From NCBI RefSeq assembly GCF_003434055.1, contig NZ_QVEX01000006.1:1-64000 (forward strand): a DNA stretch of 64,000 nt. The letters are read 5' to 3'. Both the position numbers and the translations under genes were made by a program. Of the stretch, positions 1-8,673 are shown one piece after another. The stretch comes from Enterocloster aldenensis. Its GTDB lineage: Bacteria; Bacillota; Clostridia; Lachnospirales; Lachnospiraceae. The first letter of the stretch is position 1, and each line of letters opens with the position of its first letter. The notes beneath the pieces are model-generated. The model had not been told where the DNA came from and searched no databases. It saw only the letters and a list, made by a program, of their open reading frames with translations.

Positions 1-142
1 AGTGTGCTTTTCAGTACACCCCAACATTCAGTATAGAACCAGTTTTAGAGGCTTTTTAGAGACTTTTTCGGTAAAATTGATATAAATAATCGGCAATATA
101 AGATAAAATAGGGTTTTTAATTTTATCTGAGAGGAGAACAGT

Positions 143-709
143 ATGAATAGGAAAGCAGGTAAGATGTTTTTATTGACAGGGATGCTGTGTATCATAAGCT
201 TCGCAGTATGTGCCTGTGGAAGGGTGGAGGAAGCAGCAAAGGCTCAGGAACCTCAGGCGGTTCAGGGAGCATCAATCCCGGAGGATGATACAGGAGAGGA
301 TGGTTTGACTTCGGGACCGGAAGCCATAACAATAGTAACCGGCCCTGGAAGCCAATCAGAGGGCCTGCAATCCAGTGAAAGCAGTGACAAAGTAACAGAC
401 AGCGCACAGAAGGAACAGCCAGAAGCACAAGAAATACCTGCAGATTGGGCAGGCAGCATTCCTAACCTGGAAGGGGATATCCTGGTATCACCTGGCAGCG
501 GGGACGATTCGGAGTTTAACAGGATTTCCGTTTCATACGATGAAAATACCCTGTTCGCAATACAAACAATCTACGATGGAGGGGCCAGGTCCGAACTATC
601 AGCAGCAACAGCGGCAGACTTGGCATCAGGTCAGTTCGTTCATGTATGGGGAAGCCCTTCGGGCAGCGGCATGAAAGCAACCCGGATTTGTATCACAAAG
701 GTGATGTAA
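143..709 (+). CDS. Putative lipoprotein, function unknown (188 aa)
   Basis: The protein opens with a basic N-terminus, a hydrophobic stretch at about residues 8-22 and a lipobox-like segment ending in Cys23/Cys25, so it is probably exported and lipid-anchored. Residues ~27-105 are low-complexity, rich in Glu, Gln, Ser and Gly, which looks like a flexible linker. The last ~75 residues form a small possible domain with no motif I recognise. The start is supported by a GAGGAG ribosome-binding site 7-8 bases before the ATG. No operon partner is evident; the next gene is broken. Confidence 0.6.
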   Translation: MNRKAGKMFLLTGMLCIISFAVCACGRVEEAAKAQEPQAVQGASIPEDDTGEDGLTSGPEAITIVTGPGSQSEGLQSSESSDKVTDSAQKEQPEAQEIPADWAGSIPNLEGDILVSPGSGDDSEFNRISVSYDENTLFAIQTIYDGGARSELSAATAADLASGQFVHVWGSPSGSGMKATRICITKVM

Positions 710-873
710 ATCATTTCTGCCCTTTCTTGAGAAGGATGAAATCTTATCAGGAAAGGGCATTTCTAGTGAAACATTTATAATTTCTGCATTCTTTCCACGG
801 AAGATATAAAAATAATAGAAGTAATGGGTCAATAGAATGATGGGAAAGGAAATTACCAGAAAGGGAAGCATCA

Positions 874-1580
874 GTGAAAACATATAAAACGCTTTGGAGG
901 AAAGCATATATACCAGTTTTAATTATTGCTCTGCTTATTCTGGCGGCAATCCTGTATGGAATAAGAAACGGCGGCAGCAGTAATGGCAAAGGCGGCAACA
1001 TCCTTGCCGGGGCAAGCCCGGATACAAGCGCTTTCCAGATGTATTATTTTGATGGGGTATCGGTTGCGGTCAGGAGGCAGAGGAAAGCGCCCTCTCCCAG
1101 ATGGATTTTCCTTTTTATGGGTTCTGGATCAGCGATAAGGACGGCTATGATATTTCCGTAACGGCATCCGACGGTATCTGGATTAAGAATGACGGGTCTG
1201 TTTGTTATGGGGATACGGAGTTATCTCTTTTGTGGGAACAGATGGAAGGCAATGATGAAGACGATACCCTGAATGTCCTTGATTTTCCCAATGCGGGACA
1301 TCTGTATTCCTATCACTGTTTCTTCCTCATGAAAGTAGACGAGCAGTCTGCAGAGAACCAGGAGGGTCTGACCATGACAGTCGAGGACATTGGTTTTCAG
1401 GATATTGCCCATATCCTTCCGAATGGGATTTCTGGTGGGCCACGGAACGGTAGCGGTAATAGAGGGGGACCTGACCGGGGAACGCTGGGTGGTGAGGTGG
1501 TGTTTACAGGAACTCCACAGGAGAGGTCAGAGCGTGCACAGACCATTACGGCAGACTATCTCAGGAAGTCCATTGGATGA
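874..1580 (+). pseudogene. Frameshifted membrane-anchored protein, unknown function
   Basis: Two overlapping reading frames appear to be halves of one gene. The first (874-1161) has a basic start and one membrane segment (about residues 12-28) and reads sensibly up to ...FDGVSVAV. The second frame continues sensibly from about 1071 (QEAEESALSQMDFPFYG...) to 1580. The switch falls in GCGGTCAGGAGG near 1066-1074, so a single-base indel there breaks the gene. The C-terminal part is acidic and then Gly/Arg-rich. It could be a sequencing error or true decay; I do not recognise the family. Confidence 0.55.
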
Positions 1581-1645
1581 TGTTCCCCAAAAGCCTTGAA
1601 GTATAAAAAACATCCGGTATAATCATATGCAGGTGGTGATAGAGG

Positions 1646-2515
1646 ATGTTTCGGATTGGCGAATTTTCAAAATTGACACAGGTATCTGTCCGGATGCTGC
1701 GATATTACGATGAAGCAGGGCTTCTAAAGCCGGCAGAGGTTGACAGGTGGACGGGACACCGTCTGTATTCGGCAAATCAGATACCACGGCTTGACCGAAT
1801 CCGGTATCTGCGTGACAGCGGCTTTCAGGTTTCTGAAATTGCCCTGGCGCTGGAAATGGATGACCATGCGCTGCTGGCAGCTCTTGATAAAAAATGTCTG
1901 GAGATTGAGCAGGCCTTACAAAAAGAGCAGGAAAGGCTGCTGAAAATCGCGGTTGCCAAAGAAGCGATACAGGGAAGTAAAAGCCAGATGCATTACCATA
2001 TTTCCATAAAATCCATACCGGCCTGCCAGGTACTATCCCTGCGCAGGACAGTACCGGACTATTACTCAGAGGGCGGTTTATGGAAGGAGATTTCTGCTTT
2101 TGCAGGAAAAGAGGGGATAGAAATATCCGGTAATACCTTTACCATTTATCATGATACGGAATATCGGGAGCAGGATGTTGACATGGAATTATGCGCCCCT
2201 GTAGAGAAAGCGGGTGAAAGCAGAGGGCCGTTTTGTTTTCGCATGACGGAGGCGGTACCGGCCATGGCCAGCACCATGGTATATGGGGATTTTTCAAATA
2301 TCAAAGAAGCGTATCTGGCTTTTGCCAGATGGCTGCAGACGAACAGCAGTTATCAGATGTCTGCCCTGGTGCGCCAGATTGTACACAGGGGTCCCTGGAA
2401 TGAAAACGACCCGGCAAAGTATCTGACCGAGCTCCAGATCCCGGTCAAGAATGTACAAAAAGAAAACAGAATGGAGGATACAGATGGACAGTCAGGAAAT
2501 CATAAAAGAACTTAA
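1646..2515 (+). CDS. MerR-family regulator with GyrI-like effector domain
   Basis: The N-terminal ~70 residues are a MerR winged helix (IGEFSKLTQVSVRMLRYYDEAGLLKP). A coiled-coil dimerisation helix follows at about 75-115, and a ~155-residue C-terminal half resembles GyrI/effector-binding domains, as in BltR-type multidrug regulators. Such proteins bend the promoter of target genes after binding a small molecule. The final ~32 bases overlap the alkD-like gene, so the two are likely co-transcribed. The start has a GGTGATAGAGG ribosome-binding region just upstream. The ligand is unknown. Confidence 0.85.
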   Translation: MFRIGEFSKLTQVSVRMLRYYDEAGLLKPAEVDRWTGHRLYSANQIPRLDRIRYLRDSGFQVSEIALALEMDDHALLAALDKKCLEIEQALQKEQERLLKIAVAKEAIQGSKSQMHYHISIKSIPACQVLSLRRTVPDYYSEGGLWKEISAFAGKEGIEISGNTFTIYHDTEYREQDVDMELCAPVEKAGESRGPFCFRMTEAVPAMASTMVYGDFSNIKEAYLAFARWLQTNSSYQMSALVRQIVHRGPWNENDPAKYLTELQIPVKNVQKENRMEDTDGQSGNHKRT

Positions 2516-3206
2516 GGCAAATGCTTCTGAGAAATATAGGGAGAATGTAATCCGAATGGGGATACCTGCTGGAAACTGTATCGGTGTAGCGACGTCCGTG
2601 GTAAGAAGCTTTGCAAAAAAAGTCGGAAAATCGCAGGAACTGGCATTTGAACTGTGGGATACAAAATACCACGAGGCAAGGATGCTGGCTGTTCTGCTGA
2701 TGGATTCGAAGATAACAACAGAAGTGGAAGCAGAGAGGCTGATTCGTGATGTGATGTCCTGGGATTTATGCGACCATTTGTGTAAAAATTTATTCCTGAA
2801 AATGAAGCGCAGGGATACTTTTATTACAGAATGGATGCAGGAACCGCAGCTTTATAAAAAGAGGGCGGCATTTGTACTGATTGCAGCTTCTGTGATACAT
2901 GATAAGAAACTGGAAAACGACAGGATGGACGGTTATCTGGAGCTGATCATGCGGTATGCGGACGATGAGCGGGAGCATGTGAAGAAAGCTGCCTCCAGTG
3001 CACTGAAGGAAATTGGGAAAAAGGATTTCCATTATAATGAAAAAGCCCTTTTACTGGCGAATGAATGGGTGGAAAAAGGAAATAAAGTACAGCGGTGGAT
3101 TGGAAAGGATGCGTTGAGGGAGCTGGAAACAATGATAAAGGCAGAGGGACGCGGACGTCTGATTACTGCAAATACCAGGATGGGAAAGGAAATAGTAAGG
3201 AAATAA
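2484..3206 (+). CDS. AlkD-like DNA alkylation repair protein
   Basis: This 240-residue, mostly helical protein matches the HEAT-repeat DNA alkylation-repair glycosylase family (AlkC/AlkD): sequences such as ELAFELWDTKYHEARMLAVLL, DVMSWDLCDHLCKNLF and the C-terminal KKAASSALKEIGKKD follow the family pattern. AlkD removes cationic alkylated purines from DNA without base flipping. I chose the ATG at 2484 because GGAGG precedes it at good spacing; an in-frame ATG at 2451 lies deep inside the MerR gene. Overlap with the upstream regulator suggests an operon responding to toxic compounds. Confidence 0.8.
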   Translation: MDSQEIIKELKANASEKYRENVIRMGIPAGNCIGVATSVVRSFAKKVGKSQELAFELWDTKYHEARMLAVLLMDSKITTEVEAERLIRDVMSWDLCDHLCKNLFLKMKRRDTFITEWMQEPQLYKKRAAFVLIAASVIHDKKLENDRMDGYLELIMRYADDEREHVKKAASSALKEIGKKDFHYNEKALLLANEWVEKGNKVQRWIGKDALRELETMIKAEGRGRLITANTRMGKEIVRK

Positions 3207-3223
3207 ACACCAGGAGGTTTAGG

Positions 3224-3774
3224 ATGAATGAGAAATTTTTTGCACTTCCGAAGGAAAGGCAAGAACAGATCATAAATGCGGCATATTTTGGGGGCATGCG
3301 GGCAGTCTTTATCATGAGAAAGTAATGAAGTGTCATGCCCAGACCACGGATTTTTTTGAAATTATTTGCCAAAGAGTCCTGGCAGGCTGTCTATTTATGA
3401 GGGAGGCCCCGGCAATATACCTGTTTACATTGAGGGCGTTTTTTGAGGAAAATCCTGAAATTAAAGAAGAACTCCGGCACAATGACAGGGCCACATTTAT
3501 CCATGGAATAGATGATATACTGATTCCGGCAGATATGGACCTGATTCGGCCTGGCATTGATATACAGCTGTTATTAGAGGAAATCAATGGTTATCTTCTT
3601 AGCTGTTATTGGAAGATGTTTTCATCTGGCGAACTTGACCCGGATTTTCTGGAAAATGATTTTATGAAGAGAATCTGGCAGTGGAAGAGGGTATATCAGA
3701 GAGAGATGATAAGTCCTGTTGGGGAAGCCCCTTCACCAGCTCCATTTTTTGAGGACAAGAATAAAAAGGAGTGA
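3224..3774 (+). pseudogene. TetR-family regulator lacking its HTH (deletion plus frameshift)
   Basis: The start, MNEKFFALPKERQEQIINAAY, is the usual opening of a clostridial TetR regulator, with an AGGAGG site before it. The DNA-binding helix-turn-helix that should follow is missing: after INAAY the frame changes, and the second frame resumes at ...GSLYHEKVMKC, which corresponds to the end of helix 4. It then runs intact as the ligand-binding domain to 3774 (open frame 3325-3774, 149 aa). An internal deletion of roughly 80-100 bases explains both observations. The product cannot bind DNA in the usual way. Confidence 0.75.
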
Positions 3775-3781
3775 AATTAAA

Positions 3782-4450
3782 TTGAAAATATCAGGGACCA
3801 GACTTGGGATGATTTCAATCATAGCAGCCATATGCCTGACGGGATGTACGAAAAATAATGATTTTGCTGATAACTGTGATTTGGAAATAGCAGAGCAGGT
3901 AACGGATATTATTCGGGCATCACAAAGAGGCCGTTATGACCTGAAGAATTGCGAGGTTGTCGTTACAGGGGAAAGCAAAGAAGATGGGGATGTAGTCAGG
4001 AGAATGACATTTCTGGCAGACTGGAGGCGGATCAGGGAACCAGAGGATGACCCATTGATAAAAGGAATGCTGCAGGCCATGGATGAACTGGAAACAGCTG
4101 AGGAGAAAGAGGCAGCAAGGAATATCATAGATGGATATATCGTGGAAATGAATGGTGAGCCGGAATCGGAAAGAATAGAAACAAAGTTCGTTGCAAAAAT
4201 TTCTCTGGCAAACAAAACCGTGGAGCTTTTTTATCCCTTTGTACAGGCGGGGGAGGAAACCTTGGTTCCATTCCAGGAATATGTGGAAGAAAACTGGCTT
4301 GAAAATGCTGAAAAGCGGATGAAGGAGGGACACCAGCGTTTGATTTCTGAGAGCATAAGGATGATTCATACTGAAAAGGGTTTTTATCAGAGACTGAGAA
4401 AAATTGAATCTAAAGAGGTCCGCTATGAAAGAGAAATGGGATTTATATGA
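3782..4450 (+). CDS. Putative lipoprotein, unknown function (222 aa)
   Basis: A TTG at 3782 is the best start: AAGGAG lies ~11 bases upstream and it gives a clean lipoprotein signal (basic LKISGTRLG, hydrophobic core, lipobox LTGC at about residue 21). Upstream ATGs in this frame lie inside the broken TetR gene. The mature part is helical and charged, with a middle segment that may be a beta sandwich (KFVAKISLANKTVELFYPFV). I do not recognise a family. It overlaps the next gene by 26 bases, so they are probably translated together. Confidence 0.65.
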   Translation: MKISGTRLGMISIIAAICLTGCTKNNDFADNCDLEIAEQVTDIIRASQRGRYDLKNCEVVVTGESKEDGDVVRRMTFLADWRRIREPEDDPLIKGMLQAMDELETAEEKEAARNIIDGYIVEMNGEPESERIETKFVAKISLANKTVELFYPFVQAGEETLVPFQEYVEENWLENAEKRMKEGHQRLISESIRMIHTEKGFYQRLRKIESKEVRYEREMGFI

Positions 4451-4919
4451 TGTAAATAGAAATAAAACAGGACTTACGTGGATACGGGGAATGGCCATAC
4501 CCAAGGGATATTATCATCTGGTTGTAAGTGTATGGATACAAAATGACCGTGGAGAGTATCTCCTATCCCGAAGACATCCAAATAAACAGTATCCTCTCTG
4601 TTGGGAATGTACGGGTGGTTCCGTCCTGGCAGGAGAAGACAGCCTGATTGGCGCTGTCCGGGAAGTAAAAGAAGAACTGGGGATAATATTGAATCCGGCA
4701 AAAGGACGGAGGATTTCTCAAACATGCCGTGAGAAGACTCAGGATTTATACGATGTGTGGGCATTCCATGAAAATATTGATATTTCGGATATCATACTTC
4801 AGGAAACTGAAGTTATAGATGTAAAATGGGTGACAAAACGTGGGCTGATCCGTATGGCCCAAAACGGGGAACTGCATCCATTGCTTGATATCGGTAATGT
4901 GGTAAATGAAGTTATTTGA
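4425..4919 (+). CDS. Nudix hydrolase
   Basis: The 164-residue protein has an intact Nudix box between residues 65 and 87 (G65, E71, R79-E80, E83-E84, G86), the metal-binding loop that hydrolyses nucleoside diphosphates linked to another moiety. The N-terminus (WDLYDVNRNKTG...) is typical of the subgroup that includes isopentenyl-diphosphate-isomerase-like and YfcD-type Nudix proteins. The substrate cannot be deduced. The ATG at 4425 was preferred because it fits the family N-terminus; the gene overlaps the lipoprotein gene before it. Confidence 0.85.
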   Translation: MKEKWDLYDVNRNKTGLTWIRGMAIPKGYYHLVVSVWIQNDRGEYLLSRRHPNKQYPLCWECTGGSVLAGEDSLIGAVREVKEELGIILNPAKGRRISQTCREKTQDLYDVWAFHENIDISDIILQETEVIDVKWVTKRGLIRMAQNGELHPLLDIGNVVNEVI

Positions 4920-4989
4920 ACAATATAAACGACCGTTTTCTTTAAGAAGAAAACCAAGCCAAAATAAGAGGTATGAAGGAGCAGCTGAT

Positions 4990-5625
4990 ATGATAACGAT
5001 ACGGAATGAAGAAGAACGCGATTACAAGGTTGTTGAGGAGATTACGAGAAAGGCATTTTATAATCTATATATCCCGGGGTGTGCGGAACATTATCTGGTC
5101 CACACCATGCGCGGACATGAGGATTTCATACCAGAACTGGACTTTGTGATTGAACTGGACGGCCAGGTCATCGGGAATATTATGTATACAAAAGCCCGGC
5201 TGGTTGATGAAGCCGGAACGGAAAAAGAAATCCTTACCTTTGGCCCGGTCAGTATTGATCCTCAGCATCAGAGAAGGGGGTACGGAAAGATGCTGCTTGA
5301 GCATTCCTTTGAACAGGCCGTACAGCTTGGCTATGACGTCATTGTCATATTAGGAAGTCCCATGAATTATGTGGGCCGTGGATTTAAAAGCAGCAGGAAA
5401 TTGAATATCTGTATGGAAAATGGGAAATATCCGGCTGCCATGATGGTGAAGGAGCTGGTTCCCAATCAATTGGACGGCAGAAAATGGTTCTATTATGACA
5501 GCCCTGTAATGGCAATCTCTGAGGAAGAAGCGCGGAAATATGATGATACCTTAGAAAAAATGGAAAAGAAACATCAGCCGAGCCAGGAAGAGTTTTATAT
5601 TATGAGCCATGCGTTTATTGAGTAA
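4990..5625 (+). CDS. GNAT-family N-acetyltransferase
   Basis: The 211-residue protein contains the acetyl-CoA-binding motif A of GNAT enzymes (FGPVSIDPQHQRRGYGKML, about residues 80-98, Q/RxxGxG/A type) and a VILG(S)PxNYVGRGFK segment like YhbS-type acetyltransferases. Acceptor substrate unknown. The start at 4990 is set by AAGGAG 10 bases upstream; a longer in-frame extension to 4906 overlaps the Nudix gene and is not family-like. It is the last gene of the 3782-5625 run, followed by a convergent TetR gene. Confidence 0.85.
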   Translation: MITIRNEEERDYKVVEEITRKAFYNLYIPGCAEHYLVHTMRGHEDFIPELDFVIELDGQVIGNIMYTKARLVDEAGTEKEILTFGPVSIDPQHQRRGYGKMLLEHSFEQAVQLGYDVIVILGSPMNYVGRGFKSSRKLNICMENGKYPAAMMVKELVPNQLDGRKWFYYDSPVMAISEEEARKYDDTLEKMEKKHQPSQEEFYIMSHAFIE

Positions 5626-5755
5626 TAGGAGCAGGTCTATTTAAACGCTGATGGGCGTGTGGATTTTGCTGCGGCACCGGCAGTTTTAGGCGGGTCCCCG
5701 CATATTCCTGCTGCGGTTGCTGCGGATACCCGATATTTTCAATCCTTTGATGGGT

Positions 5756-6385
5756 TCATGGCATCTTCGCAGCATACGTTTCAACAAAACATTCAAGGTG
5801 CGTTGTAAAAAGAACTGCCACTTTTTCTTTTTCTTCTTTTCCTGATGCAGCGTCCGACATGCTCAATAATAAATAAAACGGAGCAAAAAACTCAACCGCC
5901 ATTTGTCTGGGGCTGCCTTCCAGCCAGGTTCCCGACAGCATCATTTCCCGGAACAGATCTTCAATATAGTTGACTGGCCCGCTGGCCAGAACCTTTTGAT
6001 ACAAATTTGCCATTTCAGGGTTTCTATACTGTTCCAGGGTCAGCATCCTGCGGAAATTGCAGGCGGTTTCATCTTCCGTCCAGTAAGAAAACTGGGCTTT
6101 CATATAAGCCATAACGCTCTCAACTGTAGTGTTACGGAAAGGCTGCGGCATTTTATCAAAATCATCCTCTGGCATCCCCGTTTTTTTGGAACGCTCCATA
6201 TCCAGCCGGCATACATGATTCAGAATACTGTCGAAAATATCCCGTTTATTTTTGTAATGTTTGTACAGTGCACCTTTTGTCATTCCCAGTTCACCGGCTA
6301 TCCTGCTGACAGAAACAGCTTCATAGCCGTCTTTGGCAAACAAACGGAGTGCTGTCATCATAATCTTTTCCTTTGTATCAGACAT
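5756..6385 (-). CDS. TetR/AcrR-family transcriptional regulator
   Basis: Residues ~5-50 form the TetR helix-turn-helix (ALRLFAKDGYEAVSVSRIAGELGMTKGALYKHYKNKRDIF). The rest is a helical ligand-binding domain, total 209 aa, normal for the family. An AGGAGG precedes the ATG. A perfect palindrome AGTGAAC-GATT-GTTCACT sits directly upstream (6403-6420), the form expected for a TetR operator, so it probably represses itself. No adjacent efflux gene is intact; the neighbour on the other side is a MerR regulator read divergently. Confidence 0.88.
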   Translation of the reverse strand: MSDTKEKIMMTALRLFAKDGYEAVSVSRIAGELGMTKGALYKHYKNKRDIFDSILNHVCRLDMERSKKTGMPEDDFDKMPQPFRNTTVESVMAYMKAQFSYWTEDETACNFRRMLTLEQYRNPEMANLYQKVLASGPVNYIEDLFREMMLSGTWLEGSPRQMAVEFFAPFYLLLSMSDAASGKEEKEKVAVLFTTHLECFVETYAAKMP

Positions 6386-6402
6386 TCCTATGCCTCCTTC
6401 TG

Positions 6403-6420
6403 AGTGAACGATTGTTCACT
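6403..6420. promoter_or_regulatory. Palindromic TetR-type operator
   Basis: AGTGAAC, 4-base spacer GATT, GTTCACT: a perfect 7+7 dyad 18 bases upstream of the TetR start codon. Inferred to be bound by the 5756-6385 product, giving autoregulation. Confidence 0.7.
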
Positions 6421-6501
6421 TCCTTTATTATATAAAGAGAGGACCATCCTTGTCAAGGAGAACTCAGAAAGAGCTGCAATTATTTTTCATGGAAATTTTT
6501 C

Positions 6502-6532
6502 TTGACACGGACACCGTGTCGTGCTTTATACT
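6502..6532 (+). promoter_or_regulatory. MerR-type promoter with 19-bp spacer and central dyad
   Basis: The -35 TTGACA (6502-6507) and -10 TATACT (6527-6532) are separated by 19 bp, longer than the optimum 17. The spacer contains a perfect 7-3-7 palindrome (GACACGG-ACA-CCGTGTC, 6504-6520). This is the standard architecture of promoters activated by MerR proteins, which untwist the overlong spacer. It lies directly before the MerR gene at 6558. Confidence 0.8.
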
Positions 6533-6557
6533 GAATCGAAAGGAAGGTGTGAACAAT

Positions 6558-7547
6558 ATGGATCAAATGCAGACAATCGGCACAGTATCAAAAAATCTAG
6601 GTATTTCAAGCCGTATGCTCCGCTATTATGAGCAGATAGGCTTGATAGGGAGCCGGCGCGTGGAGGATTACGCTTACAGGGTTTATGATGAAGAGGCAAT
6701 ACGGAGGCTTCGCCAAATCATTATACTGCGGAAGCTTCGGGTACCAGTAAAGCAGATCCGGGAGATATTCGGCAATAGCAGCGCATTGGGGGTTATTGAC
6801 GTATTTGAGCAGAATATCCGGGAACTTGACGGGCAGATGACAGCGTTATCAACGGTTAAATCCATACTCAGCCGTCTTGTCCGGGAACTTCAGGAAAAAG
6901 CAAATCTTAATCTGCAGCTGGATTATCTTGGAGACAGCTCGGTTTTTGCGGTTGTGGACAGCATTTCCTTTCCCAAAAACATATTACAGGAGGAAACGTC
7001 AATGGAAGACCTTAACAAAGCAAATGAGACGCTGCAAAAGCTGGAGGACAAAGACGTGCGGATTATTTACCTTCCGCCAATGACCGTAGCAGCAGCCCGC
7101 TTTTCGGGAAAAGCCGAATACGGCGTGGGGCCGGAAGCAACCGGTATGATTGAGAAATTTGTATACGGAACAGAGCTGCTGAAAATGAAACCCGATGCCA
7201 GAGGGATGGGATTTGACTGTTCCAGGGCAGATTTAAGAGTGGAAGTTGGGGCAACCCCAACCGCATATGAAGCATGGGTATCAATCCCTGAGGATATGGA
7301 AGTCCCGCCGCCCCTGGTAAAGAAAACGTTCAGCGGCGGGATGTATGCCGCCCATGTACTGAGGGACTGGAATTTTCAGGATTGGGGTCTGCTCCAGGAG
7401 TGGGTCAGTAAAAGCGGGAGATATGAAGAGGCCGATGGGCCGTGCTTTGAGGAGATATTAAATTATTACAACCTTATGAATAATGGCGCAAAGATGGAAG
7501 ATACACAGATTGACCTGCTGCTGCCGATTAAGGAAATGATAAAGTAG
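6558..7547 (+). CDS. MerR-family regulator with C-terminal effector-binding domain
   Basis: The MerR winged-helix lies at residues ~4-72 (IGTVSKNLGISSRMLRYYEQIGLI), then a dimerisation coil to ~120, and a ~200-residue C-terminal GyrI-like ligand-binding domain. Total 329 aa. The ATG at 6558 follows AAGGTGTG; further upstream in-frame codons cover the promoter and are rejected. The promoter itself has the elongated spacer and dyad expected for MerR control, so it probably activates its own synthesis when an inducer is bound. The regulated resistance gene is not obvious; downstream is only a small remnant. Confidence 0.85.
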   Translation: MDQMQTIGTVSKNLGISSRMLRYYEQIGLIGSRRVEDYAYRVYDEEAIRRLRQIIILRKLRVPVKQIREIFGNSSALGVIDVFEQNIRELDGQMTALSTVKSILSRLVRELQEKANLNLQLDYLGDSSVFAVVDSISFPKNILQEETSMEDLNKANETLQKLEDKDVRIIYLPPMTVAAARFSGKAEYGVGPEATGMIEKFVYGTELLKMKPDARGMGFDCSRADLRVEVGATPTAYEAWVSIPEDMEVPPPLVKKTFSGGMYAAHVLRDWNFQDWGLLQEWVSKSGRYEEADGPCFEEILNYYNLMNNGAKMEDTQIDLLLPIKEMIK

Positions 7548-7558
7548 AGGATGAAGCA

Positions 7559-7651
7559 ATGAGTACAATGCCACGCCATGAGGGCGGGGGAACAGAACCT
7601 ATATATAACCCTTTCTTGCTAAAATTCCGGGATAACAACAAACATATTTAG
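7559..7651 (+). other. Short ORF or gene remnant (30 codons)
   Basis: An ATG right after the MerR gene opens a 30-codon frame (MSTMPRHEGGGTEPIYNP...). No recognisable domain. It may be the beginning of a lost downstream target gene; nothing else is seen between 7548 and 7831. Confidence 0.2.
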
Positions 7652-7831
7652 GGATTGTAAAGTATCATATGCAAAATAGCCGTTTCCTTCCCGATATTCC
7701 TATAGGAATGATTGCTATCTGCCTTAATTCCAGATAGTAGACCGCAAATCTGCGGTTTTTATTATCCGGAAAGATAGAGTAGTTTTTCACCTTCCCTCCA
7801 TCTTCAAGCAGTGGTTGTACATTTGATGTAT

Positions 7832-8074
7832 TTACAATCTCTCATATGGACTTTTCGGGCGGACCGTCAGGGCGTCAAAAGGAACCTTCATGCCATTTGA
7901 GAGTTTCCAAAGTGTAGATATCGTTGGATTTTCCTCCCCACGCTCAATCTGAGCAAGCATGCTCTTGCTGACACCGCTTAACTTTGACAGCTCATCCATA
8001 CTAAGTTTGCTTTCTTCCCGTAGTCTCCGAATATTCTTAGCAACAATCATATTCATGGAATCCATGAAATTCAC
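7832..8074 (-). pseudogene. XRE-family regulator, HTH domain only (probably truncated)
   Basis: An 80-residue product carrying a complete XRE helix-turn-helix (NIRRLREESKLSMDELSKLSGVSKSMLAQIERGEENPTISTLWKL). The wording of this HTH is that of the XRE-cupin regulators (~180 aa), which carry a C-terminal cupin sensor; here the frame stops just after VPFDALTV, where the linker to the cupin would begin. It could still be a working short repressor. It is divergent from a LysE-type exporter remnant, the usual partner of XRE-cupin regulators. Confidence 0.6.
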
Positions 8075-8105
8075 TTCATTTCTATTATGATTTGTAAAGA
8101 GGAGA

Positions 8106-8318
8106 GTGGCTAAAAATGGTTCCCAAAATCTCCCGAAAGTGAAGATTATTATGCAGATATCTGGGGCTGCCTATATGCTTTATCTTGCGTGGAAGGTATG
8201 GAAAAGTCCGGTTGCCCCGGAAGCTGACAGCGGCGAAGCGGCCAGTTTTCTTTCGGGTATGGTATTGCAATTTGCCAACCCAAAGATTTTTTATTGTGCC
8301 ATTGCATTATTTCAATAA
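8106..8318 (+). pseudogene. LysE/RhtB-type amino-acid exporter fragment
   Basis: Residues NLPKVKIIMQISGAAYMLYLAWKVWKS and FLSGMVLQFANPKIFY match the middle of LysE/RhtB translocators, which pump amino acids or derivatives out of the cell. The N-terminal first membrane segments and everything after ALFQ are absent: the frame ends at 8318. The adjacent truncated XRE regulator suggests both halves of a regulator/exporter pair have decayed together. Confidence 0.65.
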
Positions 8319-8673
8319 AACCAATCCTGCGGATTGTTCCGGCATCAGGTGCTCTATGATTTCCAGGCAGTTCATGATAGGCGCTTGGATTATCCTTCCC
8401 TTTAACGAAGGAACAGTATGGAGATAATATGGATGTGCACCTTAAACTTTATTACGGTCCGGATGATGTTCTGCCAAATAGTGTTGCTTAATACCGTGAA
8501 ATGCCTTATAATTATGCATTGTGGCATATTGTTTTATCCTGCGTTATAGGGTTTGGATAAAAAAGGAGCAACAAGAAGCAGATAAGGACGTGAATCCGGG
8601 CTCTTTTTGCTTCAGAGTCCCTTGCTGCAAGTAAAAAATACGGTGCAATCAGCACGAAAAATAAGGAAAAACC
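8319..8673. other. Non-coding/decayed stretch
   Basis: No intact gene seen. It probably contains the eroded 3' part of the LysE-type gene and, from about 8430, the first codons of another lost gene (MDVHLKLYYGPDDVLPNSVA then stop). The promoter of the radical SAM operon must lie near the right end, but I cannot pick it confidently. Confidence 0.3.
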
